A stretch of 64,000 nt of DNA from Pseudomonadota bacterium (GTDB taxonomy: Bacteria > Pseudomonadota > Gammaproteobacteria > Burkholderiales > Thiobacillaceae): contig JAURYL010000073.1 in the NCBI GenBank assembly GCA_030653935.1, forward strand, positions 1 through 64,000, in the 5' to 3' direction. Under the pieces are notes generated by a model. The model saw only the letters and a list, made by a program, of their open reading frames with translations, searched no databases and was not told where the DNA came from. A program made the translations under genes and the position numbers. Below are positions 32,267 to 40,358 of the stretch, piece after piece. The number at the start of each line of letters is the position of its first letter. The first letter of the stretch is position 1.

Positions 32267-33531
32267 ATCCCTTCTGGTCCGTTACCTTGTTTTGGATCGC
32301 CGCCGCGGTCTCCATCGCCATTGCCCTCGCCTTTGTCCTGCCGCCGTTGCTGCGCAAGAAAGCGGTTGCCGCCAAGGCGGCTCGCCGTGACATCAATATC
32401 GCCGTCTACCGCGATCAGATGAAGGAAATGGAAGCTGACCGCGCCAATGGCCTGCTTTCCGATGATCAATACCAGAGCAGCAAACTGGAGCTGGAATCGA
32501 GGCTCGCCGAGGATGCGCTGAGCCAGGCCGACGCGGTGATGGCGCCGGTTGCCAGCCGTCGCCTCGGCTTTACTCTGGCCGGCGTGCTTCCCGTGGCCGC
32601 CCTGGGCCTGTATTTCTGGCTGGGCAACCCCATGTCGCTGATCGCCATCGCCGAGGCGCAAGCCAACCCGGCCATGGAAGGGGCCGTGCAGGGCGAGCAC
32701 GACGTCATGAAAATGATCCAGCAGGTCGAGGAGAAAACCAGGAAAGATCCCAACGACGTCGCCGCCTGGGCCATGCTCGGCAAGACCTATGCCGTCGTCG
32801 GCCACTGGCCGGAGGCGCTGCATGCCTATGAAAAAGCCTACAAGCTCAAGCCTGATGAGCCGGCCATCATGACCGGTTATGCCGAAACGCTGGCGATCAG
32901 CCAGGATCGAGTCATGAAAGGCGAGCCGATCAGGCTGGTGCTGCAAGCGCTGGAAAAAGACCCGGATGACATCAAAGGTCTGGAATTGGCCGGCATCAAC
33001 GGCTTCCAGGAAAAGAACTTCACCAAGGCGGCTTTTTATTTCAAGCATCTGCACAAGCAACTGCCGCCTGACTCGCCTTATGCCCAGGACATTCTGGCGG
33101 CGCAGAAGGAGGCGACCCGCCTCTCCCGTGGCGCCATGACCGGGATGGACAATCTCGCTGATCAGGGGCCCGCCGCGGCGGCTGGTCCCGGCGCCACCCT
33201 GCACGGCAAGGTGGATATCGCCCCGGCGCTGAAGGCCAAGATAACCGATAAGGATGTGGTGTTCCTGTTCGCCCGTTCCGCCGAGGGTGGCGCACCGGTG
33301 GCCGCTATCCGTTCCACGGCCGTCAAATTCCCGTTGGAGTTCGAGTTGAACGACGCGATGGCCATGAACCCGGAGAACCGCTTGTCCAACTTCAAACAGG
33401 TGACCCTCACCGTGCGCGTATCGAAATCGGGCGATCCGATGGGCGAGGCGGGCGATCTGGAAGGGGCGCTGGCCGGCGTGAAAGTGGGCAGCAAGGACAT
33501 CAAGCTCATGATTGACAAGGTCAAGCCCTGA
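32263..33531 (+). CDS. ccmI: Apocytochrome c chaperone CcmI (CycH)
   Basis: A 422-aa protein with two N-terminal membrane helices (LFWIAAAVSIAIALAFVLPP, FTLAGVLPVAALGLYFWLG). A TPR domain follows (AWAMLGKTYAVVGHWPEALH, AYEKAYKLKPDEPAIM). The periplasmic C-terminal beta domain has DKDVVFLFARSAEGGAPVAA and PLEFELNDAMAMNPENRLSN. It delivers apocytochromes to the CcmF/H ligation complex. It is the last gene of the operon. Confidence 0.93.
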   Translation: MNPFWSVTLFWIAAAVSIAIALAFVLPPLLRKKAVAAKAARRDINIAVYRDQMKEMEADRANGLLSDDQYQSSKLELESRLAEDALSQADAVMAPVASRRLGFTLAGVLPVAALGLYFWLGNPMSLIAIAEAQANPAMEGAVQGEHDVMKMIQQVEEKTRKDPNDVAAWAMLGKTYAVVGHWPEALHAYEKAYKLKPDEPAIMTGYAETLAISQDRVMKGEPIRLVLQALEKDPDDIKGLELAGINGFQEKNFTKAAFYFKHLHKQLPPDSPYAQDILAAQKEATRLSRGAMTGMDNLADQGPAAAAGPGATLHGKVDIAPALKAKITDKDVVFLFARSAEGGAPVAAIRSTAVKFPLEFELNDAMAMNPENRLSNFKQVTLTVRVSKSGDPMGEAGDLEGALAGVKVGSKDIKLMIDKVKP

Positions 33532-33637
33532 GTACCAGGGTTTATCCGGGGCAGGCGTGGCGGACTCCTGCCGGCCTTAGCCCCACTTCCCCGCCAGAGC
33601 CGGTGCGGAGCGCGCATCAGGCGGGCCAAGCGTGGTC

Positions 33638-34714
33638 ATGCTGAATCTGGCTGAACTGACCGGCCTGGGCTTTCTCGGCGCTTCCTGGCTGCCCGAGGTG
33701 TTGTTGGTGCTGGCTGGCGTGCTGCTGCTGAGCCTGCTCGCCGGCAACACCCTGAGGCGTATCGAGCGGGTGACCCGCCAGACCGAAACGGTGTGGGACG
33801 ATGCGCTGATCCACGCCGTGAAACGGCCGCTCACCGTGTTGCTGTGGGTGCTTGGCCTCACCCACGTGGCGGGCGTGCTCGACCGGGAAACCGGTGCTCA
33901 TGTGCTCGAATATGCCCACCCCGCCCGAATTATCGGGGTGATCGCGTGCCTGGCCTGGTTCCTCACCCGCATGATCAACAACGCCGCGGAGAGTGTCATG
34001 GCGCAACGCGGCGCCAACGGCGGCACGGTCGACCACACCACCGTGGATGCCATGAGCAAGCTGGGGCGGGTCAGCGTGATCATCGTCGCCAGTCTGGTCA
34101 TTCTGCAAACCCTGGGCTTCAGTATTGCTGGCGTGCTCGCCTTCAGTGGCATCGGCGGCATCGCCATCGGCTTCGCCGCCAAGGACCTGCTCGCCAATTT
34201 CTTTGGGGGCCTGATGGTCTATCTGGATCGCCCTTTCTCCGTGGGGGATTGGATCCGTTCACCGGACAAGGCGATCGAGGGCACGGTGGAATACATCGGC
34301 TGGCGCCAGACCCGTATCCGTGGCTTCAACAAAAATCCGATTTACGTGCCGAACGCGCTGTTCACCACCATCGTGGTGGAAAACCCCTCGCGCATGTCGC
34401 ACCGGCGGATCAAGGAAATCATCGGCATCCGCTATCAGGACGTCGACAAGATGGCCGCCATCACCCGCGATGTGAAGGCCATGCTGATCGCCCACCCGGA
34501 CATCGACAACGAGGCGACCATGATCGTGAATTTCACGACCTTCTCCGCCTCCTCCATCGATTTCATGATCTACACCTTCACCACCATCACGCAATGGGTG
34601 CGTTACCAGGAGATCAAGCAGGACGTGCTGCTCAAGGTCGCCGAGGTGATTGCCGCCCACGGCGCGGAAATCGCGTTTCCGACGCGGACGCTGCATATCG
34701 AATCAGGCAGCTAG
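33638..34714 (+). CDS. MscS-family mechanosensitive ion channel, 358 aa
   Basis: Three N-terminal membrane segments precede the pore helix and beta domain, with GVLAFSGIGGIAIGFAAKDL followed by LANFFGGLMVYLDRPFSVGD and WIRSPDKAIEGTVEYIGWRQ (signature of MscS). A C-terminal alpha-beta vestibule follows. It opens at high membrane tension and releases solutes during hypo-osmotic shock. GTG 6 bases upstream is an alternative start. It follows ccmI by about 100 bp and is likely a separate unit. Confidence 0.92.
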   Translation: MLNLAELTGLGFLGASWLPEVLLVLAGVLLLSLLAGNTLRRIERVTRQTETVWDDALIHAVKRPLTVLLWVLGLTHVAGVLDRETGAHVLEYAHPARIIGVIACLAWFLTRMINNAAESVMAQRGANGGTVDHTTVDAMSKLGRVSVIIVASLVILQTLGFSIAGVLAFSGIGGIAIGFAAKDLLANFFGGLMVYLDRPFSVGDWIRSPDKAIEGTVEYIGWRQTRIRGFNKNPIYVPNALFTTIVVENPSRMSHRRIKEIIGIRYQDVDKMAAITRDVKAMLIAHPDIDNEATMIVNFTTFSASSIDFMIYTFTTITQWVRYQEIKQDVLLKVAEVIAAHGAEIAFPTRTLHIESGS

Positions 34715-34773
34715 GTTTTTCGCGCCCAGGGGCAGAAAATGCCGGGCATTCCAACCTGATACCGCTCAAACCA

Positions 34774-35706
34774 ATGCGCACCCTGATCTGCGGCTCCATG
34801 GCCTACGACACCATCATGGTGTTCCACGACCATTTCAAGAACCACATCCTGCCCGAGCAGATCCACATCCTGAACGTCGCATTTCTGGTGCCGGACATGC
34901 GCCGCGAGTTCGGTGGCTGCGCCGGCAACATCGCCTACAACTTGAAACTACTGGGTGGCGAACCGGTGATCATGGCCACGGTGGGAGATGACTTCGCGCC
35001 CTATGCCGAAAGACTGAAGTCTCAGGGTTTCGACAGCAGCCTCATTCACCGGGTGGCCAACACCTTCACCGCACAGGCTTTCATCACCACCGACCTGGGC
35101 GACAACCAGATCACCGCGTTTCATCCCGGGGCGATGAACTACTCGCACCAGAACAAGGTTTCGCTCGCGGAAGGCATCAAGCTGGGCATCGTCTCGCCGG
35201 ATGGCCGCCAGGGCATGATCGAACACGCCCGCCAGTTCGCGGAGGCCGGCATTCCCTTCATCTTCGACCCCGGCCAGGGCCTGCCCATGTTCAACGGTGC
35301 CGAGTTGCTGGATTTCATCCGCCAGGCCGAGTACCTCACCTGCAACGACTATGAAGCGAAACTCTTGCAGGAACGCACCGGTCAGAACCTGGAGCAGTTG
35401 GCGAAGCTGGTTCGCGCTCTGGTAGTGACGCTGGGCGGCGAGGGTTCGCGGATCTACGCCGATGGTCAGGTGCACGACATCCCTGCAGCCAAGGCCAGCG
35501 CGGTGGTCGACCCGACCGGCTGTGGTGACGCCTACCGCGCCGGCCTGATGACCGGGATGCACAAGCGCATGGATTGGCCGACCTGCGGGCGTCTGGCCGG
35601 ATTGGTCGGCGCCATCAAGATTGCCCAACGCGGCGGACAAAATCACCAGTTCGACTGGGCTGAAATCGCTGACCGCTTCAAGGCTGAATACGGTTACTCA
35701 CTGTGA
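34774..35706 (+). CDS. PfkB-family carbohydrate/nucleoside kinase, 310 aa
   Basis: A ribokinase-fold kinase. It starts MRTLICGSMAYDTIMVFHDH and has RREFGGCAGNIAYNLKLLGG (substrate lid and first PfkB signature). The ATP site and catalytic Asp are in VVDPTGCGDAYRAGLMTGMH (second signature, Gly-Cys-Gly-Asp). The pattern is close to adenosine or other sugar/nucleoside kinases; the exact substrate is not determined. Stop and start codons around it show no overlap with mscS or the downstream lipoprotein. Confidence 0.88.
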   Translation: MRTLICGSMAYDTIMVFHDHFKNHILPEQIHILNVAFLVPDMRREFGGCAGNIAYNLKLLGGEPVIMATVGDDFAPYAERLKSQGFDSSLIHRVANTFTAQAFITTDLGDNQITAFHPGAMNYSHQNKVSLAEGIKLGIVSPDGRQGMIEHARQFAEAGIPFIFDPGQGLPMFNGAELLDFIRQAEYLTCNDYEAKLLQERTGQNLEQLAKLVRALVVTLGGEGSRIYADGQVHDIPAAKASAVVDPTGCGDAYRAGLMTGMHKRMDWPTCGRLAGLVGAIKIAQRGGQNHQFDWAEIADRFKAEYGYSL

Positions 35707-35717
35707 AGGAGAAAGGT

Positions 35718-36164
35718 ATGAAAATCTTCTGGCTGCTCCTCATTCCCATTGCCCTGGCTGGTTGCGCCGGCGGCAAGGGCAGCGACGACTACGTGCGCGC
35801 GGACGCTCGCCGTGTCTATGAAGTGAAGATGGGTGTGGTGGAACATGTCCGCGCCGTGAAACTGGAAGGTACCGCTTCCGGCGTCGGCACGGCGGCGGGT
35901 GCCGCCGTGGGTGGCATTGCCGGGAGCGGCGCGGGTCAGGGCAAGGGCTCGGCGGTCGCTGCGGTGCTCGGTGCCGTGGTCGGCGGCCTCGCCGGCGCCG
36001 CCGCCGAGGAAGGCATCACTCGCAAGCCAGGCCTGGAAATCACCGTCAGGCTGGATTCCGGCCGCACCATCGCCGTGGTTCAGGAAGATGGCGGCGAGGT
36101 GTTCGCCAAGGGGGATCGAGTCCGTCTCCTCGAATCCGGCGGCCAGGCCCGGGTGACGCACTGA
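35718..36164 (+). CDS. Glycine-zipper outer-membrane lipoprotein (SlyB/Pcp-like), 148 aa
   Basis: The leader MKIFWLLLIPIALAGCAGG has a clear lipobox (LAGC). The mature part contains a long glycine-zipper stretch (ASGVGTAAGAAVGGIAGSGA and GAVVGGLAGAAAEEG). A C-terminal beta domain follows (LEITVRLDSGRTIAVVQEDG), as in SlyB/Pcp proteins. The small ribosome binding site AAGGAG(AAAGGT) fixes the start 15 bases after an earlier ATG. It is probably tethered to the outer membrane. Its function is structural, or stress-related by family only. Confidence 0.88.
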   Translation: MKIFWLLLIPIALAGCAGGKGSDDYVRADARRVYEVKMGVVEHVRAVKLEGTASGVGTAAGAAVGGIAGSGAGQGKGSAVAAVLGAVVGGLAGAAAEEGITRKPGLEITVRLDSGRTIAVVQEDGGEVFAKGDRVRLLESGGQARVTH

Positions 36165-36186
36165 ACGCCTGGCGGCGCGAGGAAAA

Positions 36187-36690
36187 TCAGGAACCTCCAG
36201 GTAGCAACCGGCCGAGTCTGGCGCGCACCAGCCCGACGCCCTGGTCGATGGCCTGGTCGAGGTAGTAACCGTAGTAGTCCAGGGTGGTGAGTCCGACCAC
36301 GGGTTTTGCCAGCCGGCCGCCCTCGGGGTCGAACACCATGACCGTGGGCGTCAGCCGCGCGCCCTGATTCCCGGAAAATTCCCGGTGGCTGATCTTCTTG
36401 CCCTGGAAATCCTTGAGGTCGCGGAAGCCGCTACTCTCCACCCGGCGCATCACCACCTTGGCGCGGTAATCGGCGTTGCCGCTCATGGGAATGAGGAATT
36501 CGTTGAGCGCGGTTTCGCAGTAGGAACAGTGCGCGCCGACGAAAATCAGCAGCACCACGCCATTCACCGCGCGCGCGGCTTCGGCGTCCTTTTGCAGGTC
36601 GCGGGCATAGGGCACATCCGCGCGAGCCAGCGCGATACCGCATGTTAAGATCGCCAGCCACGCGAGTACTTGCTTAACTGTTTGTTTCAT
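36187..36690 (-). CDS. Periplasmic thioredoxin-like protein (CSYC active site), 167 aa
   Basis: A signal peptide ([20 protein letters not shown]) is followed by a thioredoxin-fold core with [20 protein letters not shown]. The cis-Pro region is [20 protein letters not shown], and [20 protein letters not shown] follows. It resembles SoxW/DsbE-like periplasmic reductases. A role in sulfur oxidation or cytochrome maturation is conceivable from the setting but is not shown. It is divergent from hemC with a 64-bp spacer. The ATG was chosen over one 18 bases upstream. Confidence 0.82.
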   Translation of the reverse strand: MKQTVKQVLAWLAILTCGIALARADVPYARDLQKDAEAARAVNGVVLLIFVGAHCSYCETALNEFLIPMSGNADYRAKVVMRRVESSGFRDLKDFQGKKISHREFSGNQGARLTPTVMVFDPEGGRLAKPVVGLTTLDYYGYYLDQAIDQGVGLVRARLGRLLPGGS

Positions 36691-36754
36691 CGTTGTTTTC
36701 CTCAACATTCATGAGCATTCTAGCGATGCTCCCCTCATGCTCAATAGTTCAATC

Positions 36755-37687
36755 ATGCCGAAAAAAATAGTCATCGCTACCCGTGAAAGCCCGCTTGCGC
36801 TCTGGCAAGCCGAACACGTCAAGGCCCGTCTCATGGAATTCCATCCCGGCCTGGAAGTCGAGTTGCTCGGCATGACCACCCAGGGCGACCAGATCCTCGA
36901 CTCCCCGCTCTCGCGAATCGGTGGCAAAGGCCTGTTCGTGAAGGAGCTGGAGACAGCGATGGCGGAAGGCCGCGCCGATCTTGCCGTGCACTCGATCAAG
37001 GATGTGCCGATGGATCTTCCTCCCGGTTTCGAGCTGGCGGCCATCTCGCTACGCGACGACCCGCGCGACGCCTTCGTCTCCCGGAAATATGCCCATCTGA
37101 GCGAGCTGCCGTCCGGCGCTCGAGTCGGTACCTCCAGCCTGCGCCGCCAGGTGCAGCTGCGCGCCGCCTACCCGACCCTGGATGTCGACACCCTGCGCGG
37201 CAACGTCAACACTCGTCTGCGCAAGCTGGAAGAAGGCCAGTACGACGCCATCCTGCTGGCCGCCGCCGGCCTCAAGCGACTCGGTCTCGATGCACACATC
37301 CGCGCCATCCTGACGCCGGAGGAGAGTCTGCCGGCGGTGGGCCAGGGCGCGCTCGGCATCGAAATCCGCGAAGGCCGCCCCGAACTCGCCGCGTTGCTGG
37401 CGCCGCTCAACGACCCCGACACCGCCGCCTGCGTGCGCGCCGAGCGGGCCATGAGCCGGATGCTGCATGGGGGCTGCCAGGCACCCATCGGCGGCTACGC
37501 CGAATTGCATGGCGGTCGCCTGCATCTGCGCGCATTCGTCGCCGACCTGGAAGGCATCCGCTTCTACAGAAGCGAGGTCGAGGGCGACCCGGCCGATCCC
37601 GAGGCCGTCGGTGAAGCCGCCGCGCGTGAACTCATCGCCCAGGGCGCCGACAAGCTGCTGGCCGAACTCATCCACCGACTGCAATGA
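36755..37687 (+). CDS. hemC: Hydroxymethylbilane synthase (porphobilinogen deaminase)
   Basis: 310 aa. It starts [20 protein letters not shown] and has [20 protein letters not shown] followed by [14 protein letters not shown]. The dipyrromethane-cofactor Cys is in [16 protein letters not shown], and [16 protein letters not shown] is the substrate-binding segment. It polymerises four porphobilinogen units to hydroxymethylbilane in haem/sirohaem synthesis. It is the first gene of hemC-D-X-Y. Supply of haem fits the many cytochromes and the Ccm operon in this window. Confidence 0.96.
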   Translation: MPKKIVIATRESPLALWQAEHVKARLMEFHPGLEVELLGMTTQGDQILDSPLSRIGGKGLFVKELETAMAEGRADLAVHSIKDVPMDLPPGFELAAISLRDDPRDAFVSRKYAHLSELPSGARVGTSSLRRQVQLRAAYPTLDVDTLRGNVNTRLRKLEEGQYDAILLAAAGLKRLGLDAHIRAILTPEESLPAVGQGALGIEIREGRPELAALLAPLNDPDTAACVRAERAMSRMLHGGCQAPIGGYAELHGGRLHLRAFVADLEGIRFYRSEVEGDPADPEAVGEAAARELIAQGADKLLAELIHRLQ

Positions 37688-37760
37688 TCCCCGCACCCGG
37701 TTGCCCGAAGCCGCGCGGTGTCTCTCCCGGAGGGAGTGCGCGCGGCGCGAGGCTATCCGG

Positions 37761-38522
37761 ATGAACCTGCCCCTGTCCGGTCTGGGGGTGCTGATTACCC
37801 GTCCACTCGAACAGGCCGCTGGGCTGCGCTCGCGCCTGGAAGCGCTGGGCGCCCGTCCCGTCCTGTTTCCGACGCTGGCAATCCTGCCGCCGACCGATGC
37901 CGCCGCCCTGGCGCCGCGTCTCGCCGCACTGGCGGAATATGATCTCGCCATCTTCATCAGCCCCACCGCCGCGCGCCATGGCCTGGGTTTGATTCCGGCC
38001 TGGCCGCGCGGACTCCGCGCGGCGGCGGTGGGGCCGGGAACGCTGGCCGCCCTGCGCGAGGCGGGCGTCGCGCCGGTGCTGGCGCCCAGCGCGGGCGCCG
38101 ACAGCGAACAGTTGCTCGCCCTGCCGGAACTCGCCGACCTGAGCGGGCGTCGCGTGCTGATTTTTCGCGGCGAGGGCGGCCGCGAACTGCTGGCGGAAAC
38201 CCTGGCCGCGCGCGGCGCCGAAGTCGACTACGCTGAATGCTACCGGCGCGGCCTGCCCGCCAGCGACCCCGGCAACCTCCTTGATGAATGGCGACGCGGC
38301 GGCATCCAGGCCGTCACCGTGCTGAGTTCACAGGGACTGGATAACCTGTTCACCCTGCTTGGCGCCGACAACGCCGAGCTGATTCGCGCGACGCCGTTGT
38401 TCGCGCCGCATACACGCATTGCCGAGCATGCCCGCGCGCTCGGCCTCTCCCGGGCCATCGCCACGCCGCCAGGCGAAGCGGGTTTGGCGCGGGCTCTTGT
38501 GGAATACTTCGCCCATGTCTGA
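37761..38522 (+). CDS. hemD: Uroporphyrinogen-III synthase
   Basis: 253 aa. It starts MNLPLSGLGVLITRPLEQAA and carries GLRSRLEALGARPVLFPTLA, IFISPTAARHGLGLIPAW and EVDYAECYRRGLPASDPGNL, the pattern of this poorly conserved family. It closes the linear tetrapyrrole with ring D inversion to give uroporphyrinogen III. The reading frame is open far upstream, but only this ATG, 74 bp after hemC, gives the family N-terminus. Its end overlaps hemX by 8 bp. Confidence 0.92.
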   Translation: MNLPLSGLGVLITRPLEQAAGLRSRLEALGARPVLFPTLAILPPTDAAALAPRLAALAEYDLAIFISPTAARHGLGLIPAWPRGLRAAAVGPGTLAALREAGVAPVLAPSAGADSEQLLALPELADLSGRRVLIFRGEGGRELLAETLAARGAEVDYAECYRRGLPASDPGNLLDEWRRGGIQAVTVLSSQGLDNLFTLLGADNAELIRATPLFAPHTRIAEHARALGLSRAIATPPGEAGLARALVEYFAHV

Positions 38523-39597
38523 AAACACACCTGAAACCGTCGTCGAAGTCGCCGCCAAACCCCCTGTGGAGGCGGTCGCCAAACCAGACGCAAAACCAGA
38601 ACCCAGAGCAGACACGGAGAAAAGCCGCGTGGTCTGGCTCGGCCCCGTCCTCGCCAGCGTCGCCATCCTGCTGGCGCTGGGGCTGGCCTGGCAGGCTTAT
38701 GACCGGATGCAGTCGATGGAAGTGCAGTTGGCCCGACGCATCGGCGCCTTCGATACCGCCAGCCAGGAGGCACGCGCCGCCGCCAAGGCCGCCAATTTCG
38801 CGCTGGCCGACCTGCAAGGCCGCCTCGGCGCCCTGGAGTCGCGGGCGCAGGAAACCCAGAACCAGCAACTGGCCCTCAGCGCGATGTATCAGGATATCGC
38901 CCGCAGCCAGGACGAACGCATCATCGCGGACATCGAACAGACGCTGTTGCTGGCACAGCAACAATTGCAGCTCGCGGGCAACGTGAAGGCGGCGCTGATC
39001 GGCCTCGACGCGGCGGCGACCCGTCTGGCCCAGCTCGACAAGCCGCAGTTCAACGGCCTGCGTGACGCCATCGCCCGTGACATGGAACGGCTCAAGTTGT
39101 TGCCGGCGGCCGATGTCGTCAGCCTCAATGCCCGCCTGGAGGTGTTGATCCAGAGCATGGAAAAACTGAAACCGGAGTCGGAAACCGAGCCTGTGGTGAA
39201 GCAGGCGCCAATCGAGCACGGTGGCGCGGTCGATACCCTGGCGCGCTTTTCCGCCGATGCCTGGCAGGAATTCAAGAGCCTGGTGCGTATCCGCCGCCTC
39301 GACCATCCCGACCTGCCCTTGCTCACCCCGCCGCAGCTTTATTTTCTCCGCGAGAACACCAAGCTGCGTCTACTCGCCGCGCGCATGAGCTTGCTGCAAC
39401 GTGACGAAACCGGCTTCCGCGCCGACCTCGCCGCCGCTCGCGAGTGGACCGCGCGATATTTCAACCCGCGTGACGAAGCCACCCGCGCGGTGCTCGCCAG
39501 CCTGGACGAAATGAGCAAGGCGCCGGTGCTGCTGAAAGACGCGGACATCGAAACCAGCCTGAAAGCCGCGCGCGCCGCGCGTGGAAGGGGGAACTGA
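38515..39597 (+). CDS. hemX: HemX family membrane protein, 360 aa
   Basis: A short Pro/Ala/Lys-rich cytoplasmic N-terminus (VVEVAAKPPVEAVAKPDAKP), one membrane helix (WLGPVLASVAILLALGLAWQ) and a long coiled-coil periplasmic domain (DLQGRLGALESRAQETQNQQ and onward to the C-terminus) define the gammaproteobacterial HemX layout. Its exact role is not known; proposed functions include regulation of haem biosynthesis. It overlaps hemD and abuts hemY. Confidence 0.9.
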   Translation: MSENTPETVVEVAAKPPVEAVAKPDAKPEPRADTEKSRVVWLGPVLASVAILLALGLAWQAYDRMQSMEVQLARRIGAFDTASQEARAAAKAANFALADLQGRLGALESRAQETQNQQLALSAMYQDIARSQDERIIADIEQTLLLAQQQLQLAGNVKAALIGLDAAATRLAQLDKPQFNGLRDAIARDMERLKLLPAADVVSLNARLEVLIQSMEKLKPESETEPVVKQAPIEHGGAVDTLARFSADAWQEFKSLVRIRRLDHPDLPLLTPPQLYFLRENTKLRLLAARMSLLQRDETGFRADLAAAREWTARYFNPRDEATRAVLASLDEMSKAPVLLKDADIETSLKAARAARGRGN

Positions 39598-40043
39598 TGC
39601 GCGCCGCGTTCTGGTTGCTTGCCCTGTTTGCCTTGGCGGTGGCCTTGACCCTGGCGGCGCGGGTTGACGAGGGTTATGTCATCGTGGTCTACCCGCCGTG
39701 GCGCATGGAGTTGTCATTCATGCTCGGCCTGATGCTGCTGCTCGGCCTCATCGCCCTGGCCTACGCCCTGCTTCGCCTGGCCCAGGCCGCGCTGCGGCTG
39801 CCGGACGACGTCCGCGACTGGCATGCCAGACGGCGTGGCGGCGCAGCGGATCGCGCCCTCATGGACGCCATCCGCGCGCATCTCGACGGCGACGCCTATC
39901 GCGCCGGCCATTTGGCGCGCAAGGCCCAGGCCAGCCTGGCGCCGGACATCGCGGAACGGCTGGTGGAAGAAGGCGCCGGCGCGCCGCGCCCGGTGGGCCG
40001 GCTTCAGTCCTGGCTGAAAAGACTGCCACTGAAATCATCCTGA
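39597..40043 (+). CDS. hemY: Short HemY-like protein, N-terminal domain only (148 aa)
   Basis: Begins MRAAFWLLALFALAVALTLA with the HemY_N layout of two membrane helices (FMLGLMLLLGLIALAYALLR) and a short soluble part (RLPDDVRDWHARRRGGAADR). Typical HemY is about 400 aa with a C-terminal TPR domain. Here the frame stops at residue 148 (WLKRLPLKSS) with no TPR coding visible in the next 300 bp. So it is either a truncated gene or a natural short form. It overlaps hemX by 1 bp. Confidence 0.75.
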   Translation: MRAAFWLLALFALAVALTLAARVDEGYVIVVYPPWRMELSFMLGLMLLLGLIALAYALLRLAQAALRLPDDVRDWHARRRGGAADRALMDAIRAHLDGDAYRAGHLARKAQASLAPDIAERLVEEGAGAPRPVGRLQSWLKRLPLKSS

Positions 40044-40065
40044 GCCGGACGAGCCGAAATCAAAT

Positions 40066-40092
40066 ACGTAGCCCGGATTCTCCGGGCTACGT
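40066..40092. repeat. Perfect 27-bp palindrome after hemY
   Basis: 12-bp arms ACGTAGCCCGGA/TCCGGGCTACGT around TTC. No T-tract follows, so it is more likely a repeat unit than a terminator. Confidence 0.75.
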
Positions 40093-40133
40093 CTCTGAGG
40101 GGCTGTGATAAATTGCCTGTACCCACCGTTACC

Positions 40134-40228
40134 GTCATTCCCGCGCAGGCGGGAATCCAGTTCGTAGTGCCGATTACTTGAAAATCAATCAGATATGCAA
40201 CCTGGATTCCCGCCTGCGCGGGAATGAC
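40134..40228. repeat. Inverted repeat with 27-bp arms (GTCATTCCCGCGCAGGCGGG type)
   Basis: The arms GTCATTCCCGCGCAGGCGGG(AATCCAG) and its complement surround a 41-bp AT-richer core. The outer sequences on both sides are also imperfectly complementary (CTCTGAGGGGCTGTG near 40094 and CACAACCTCTGAG near 40261). The full element is therefore about 180 bp and MITE-like. Confidence 0.8.
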
Positions 40229-40358
40229 AGTGGGTCTTTCCACCGGTTTCAATTAATTCACAACCTCTGAGTTGGTGAGCGACTAACGGCACGTAGGGTG
40301 TGGTGAGCGCAGCGAACCGCACCGTGTTTGGTACGGCGCGCAACGCGCTGATGTAGCA

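Larger units (their letters stand above)
40044..40358. other. Non-coding region with stacked palindromic repeats
   Basis: No coding sequence is supported here. It holds a perfect palindrome (ACGTAGCCCGGA-TTC-TCCGGGCTACGT) and a nested long inverted repeat. It also holds a GTAGGGTGTGGTGAGCGCAG-type partial element at about 40293. It separates hemY from the convergent nuclease gene. Confidence 0.8.

Noticed and set aside
33793..34773. Upstream extension of the PfkB kinase frame
   Set aside because: It overlaps the MscS gene in another frame and has antisense-like composition; the ribokinase fold begins at MRTLICGSMAYD.
40066..40092. Intrinsic terminator of the hem operon
   Set aside because: The hairpin is strong, but there is no T-tract, and similar palindromes in this window occur as dispersed repeats.
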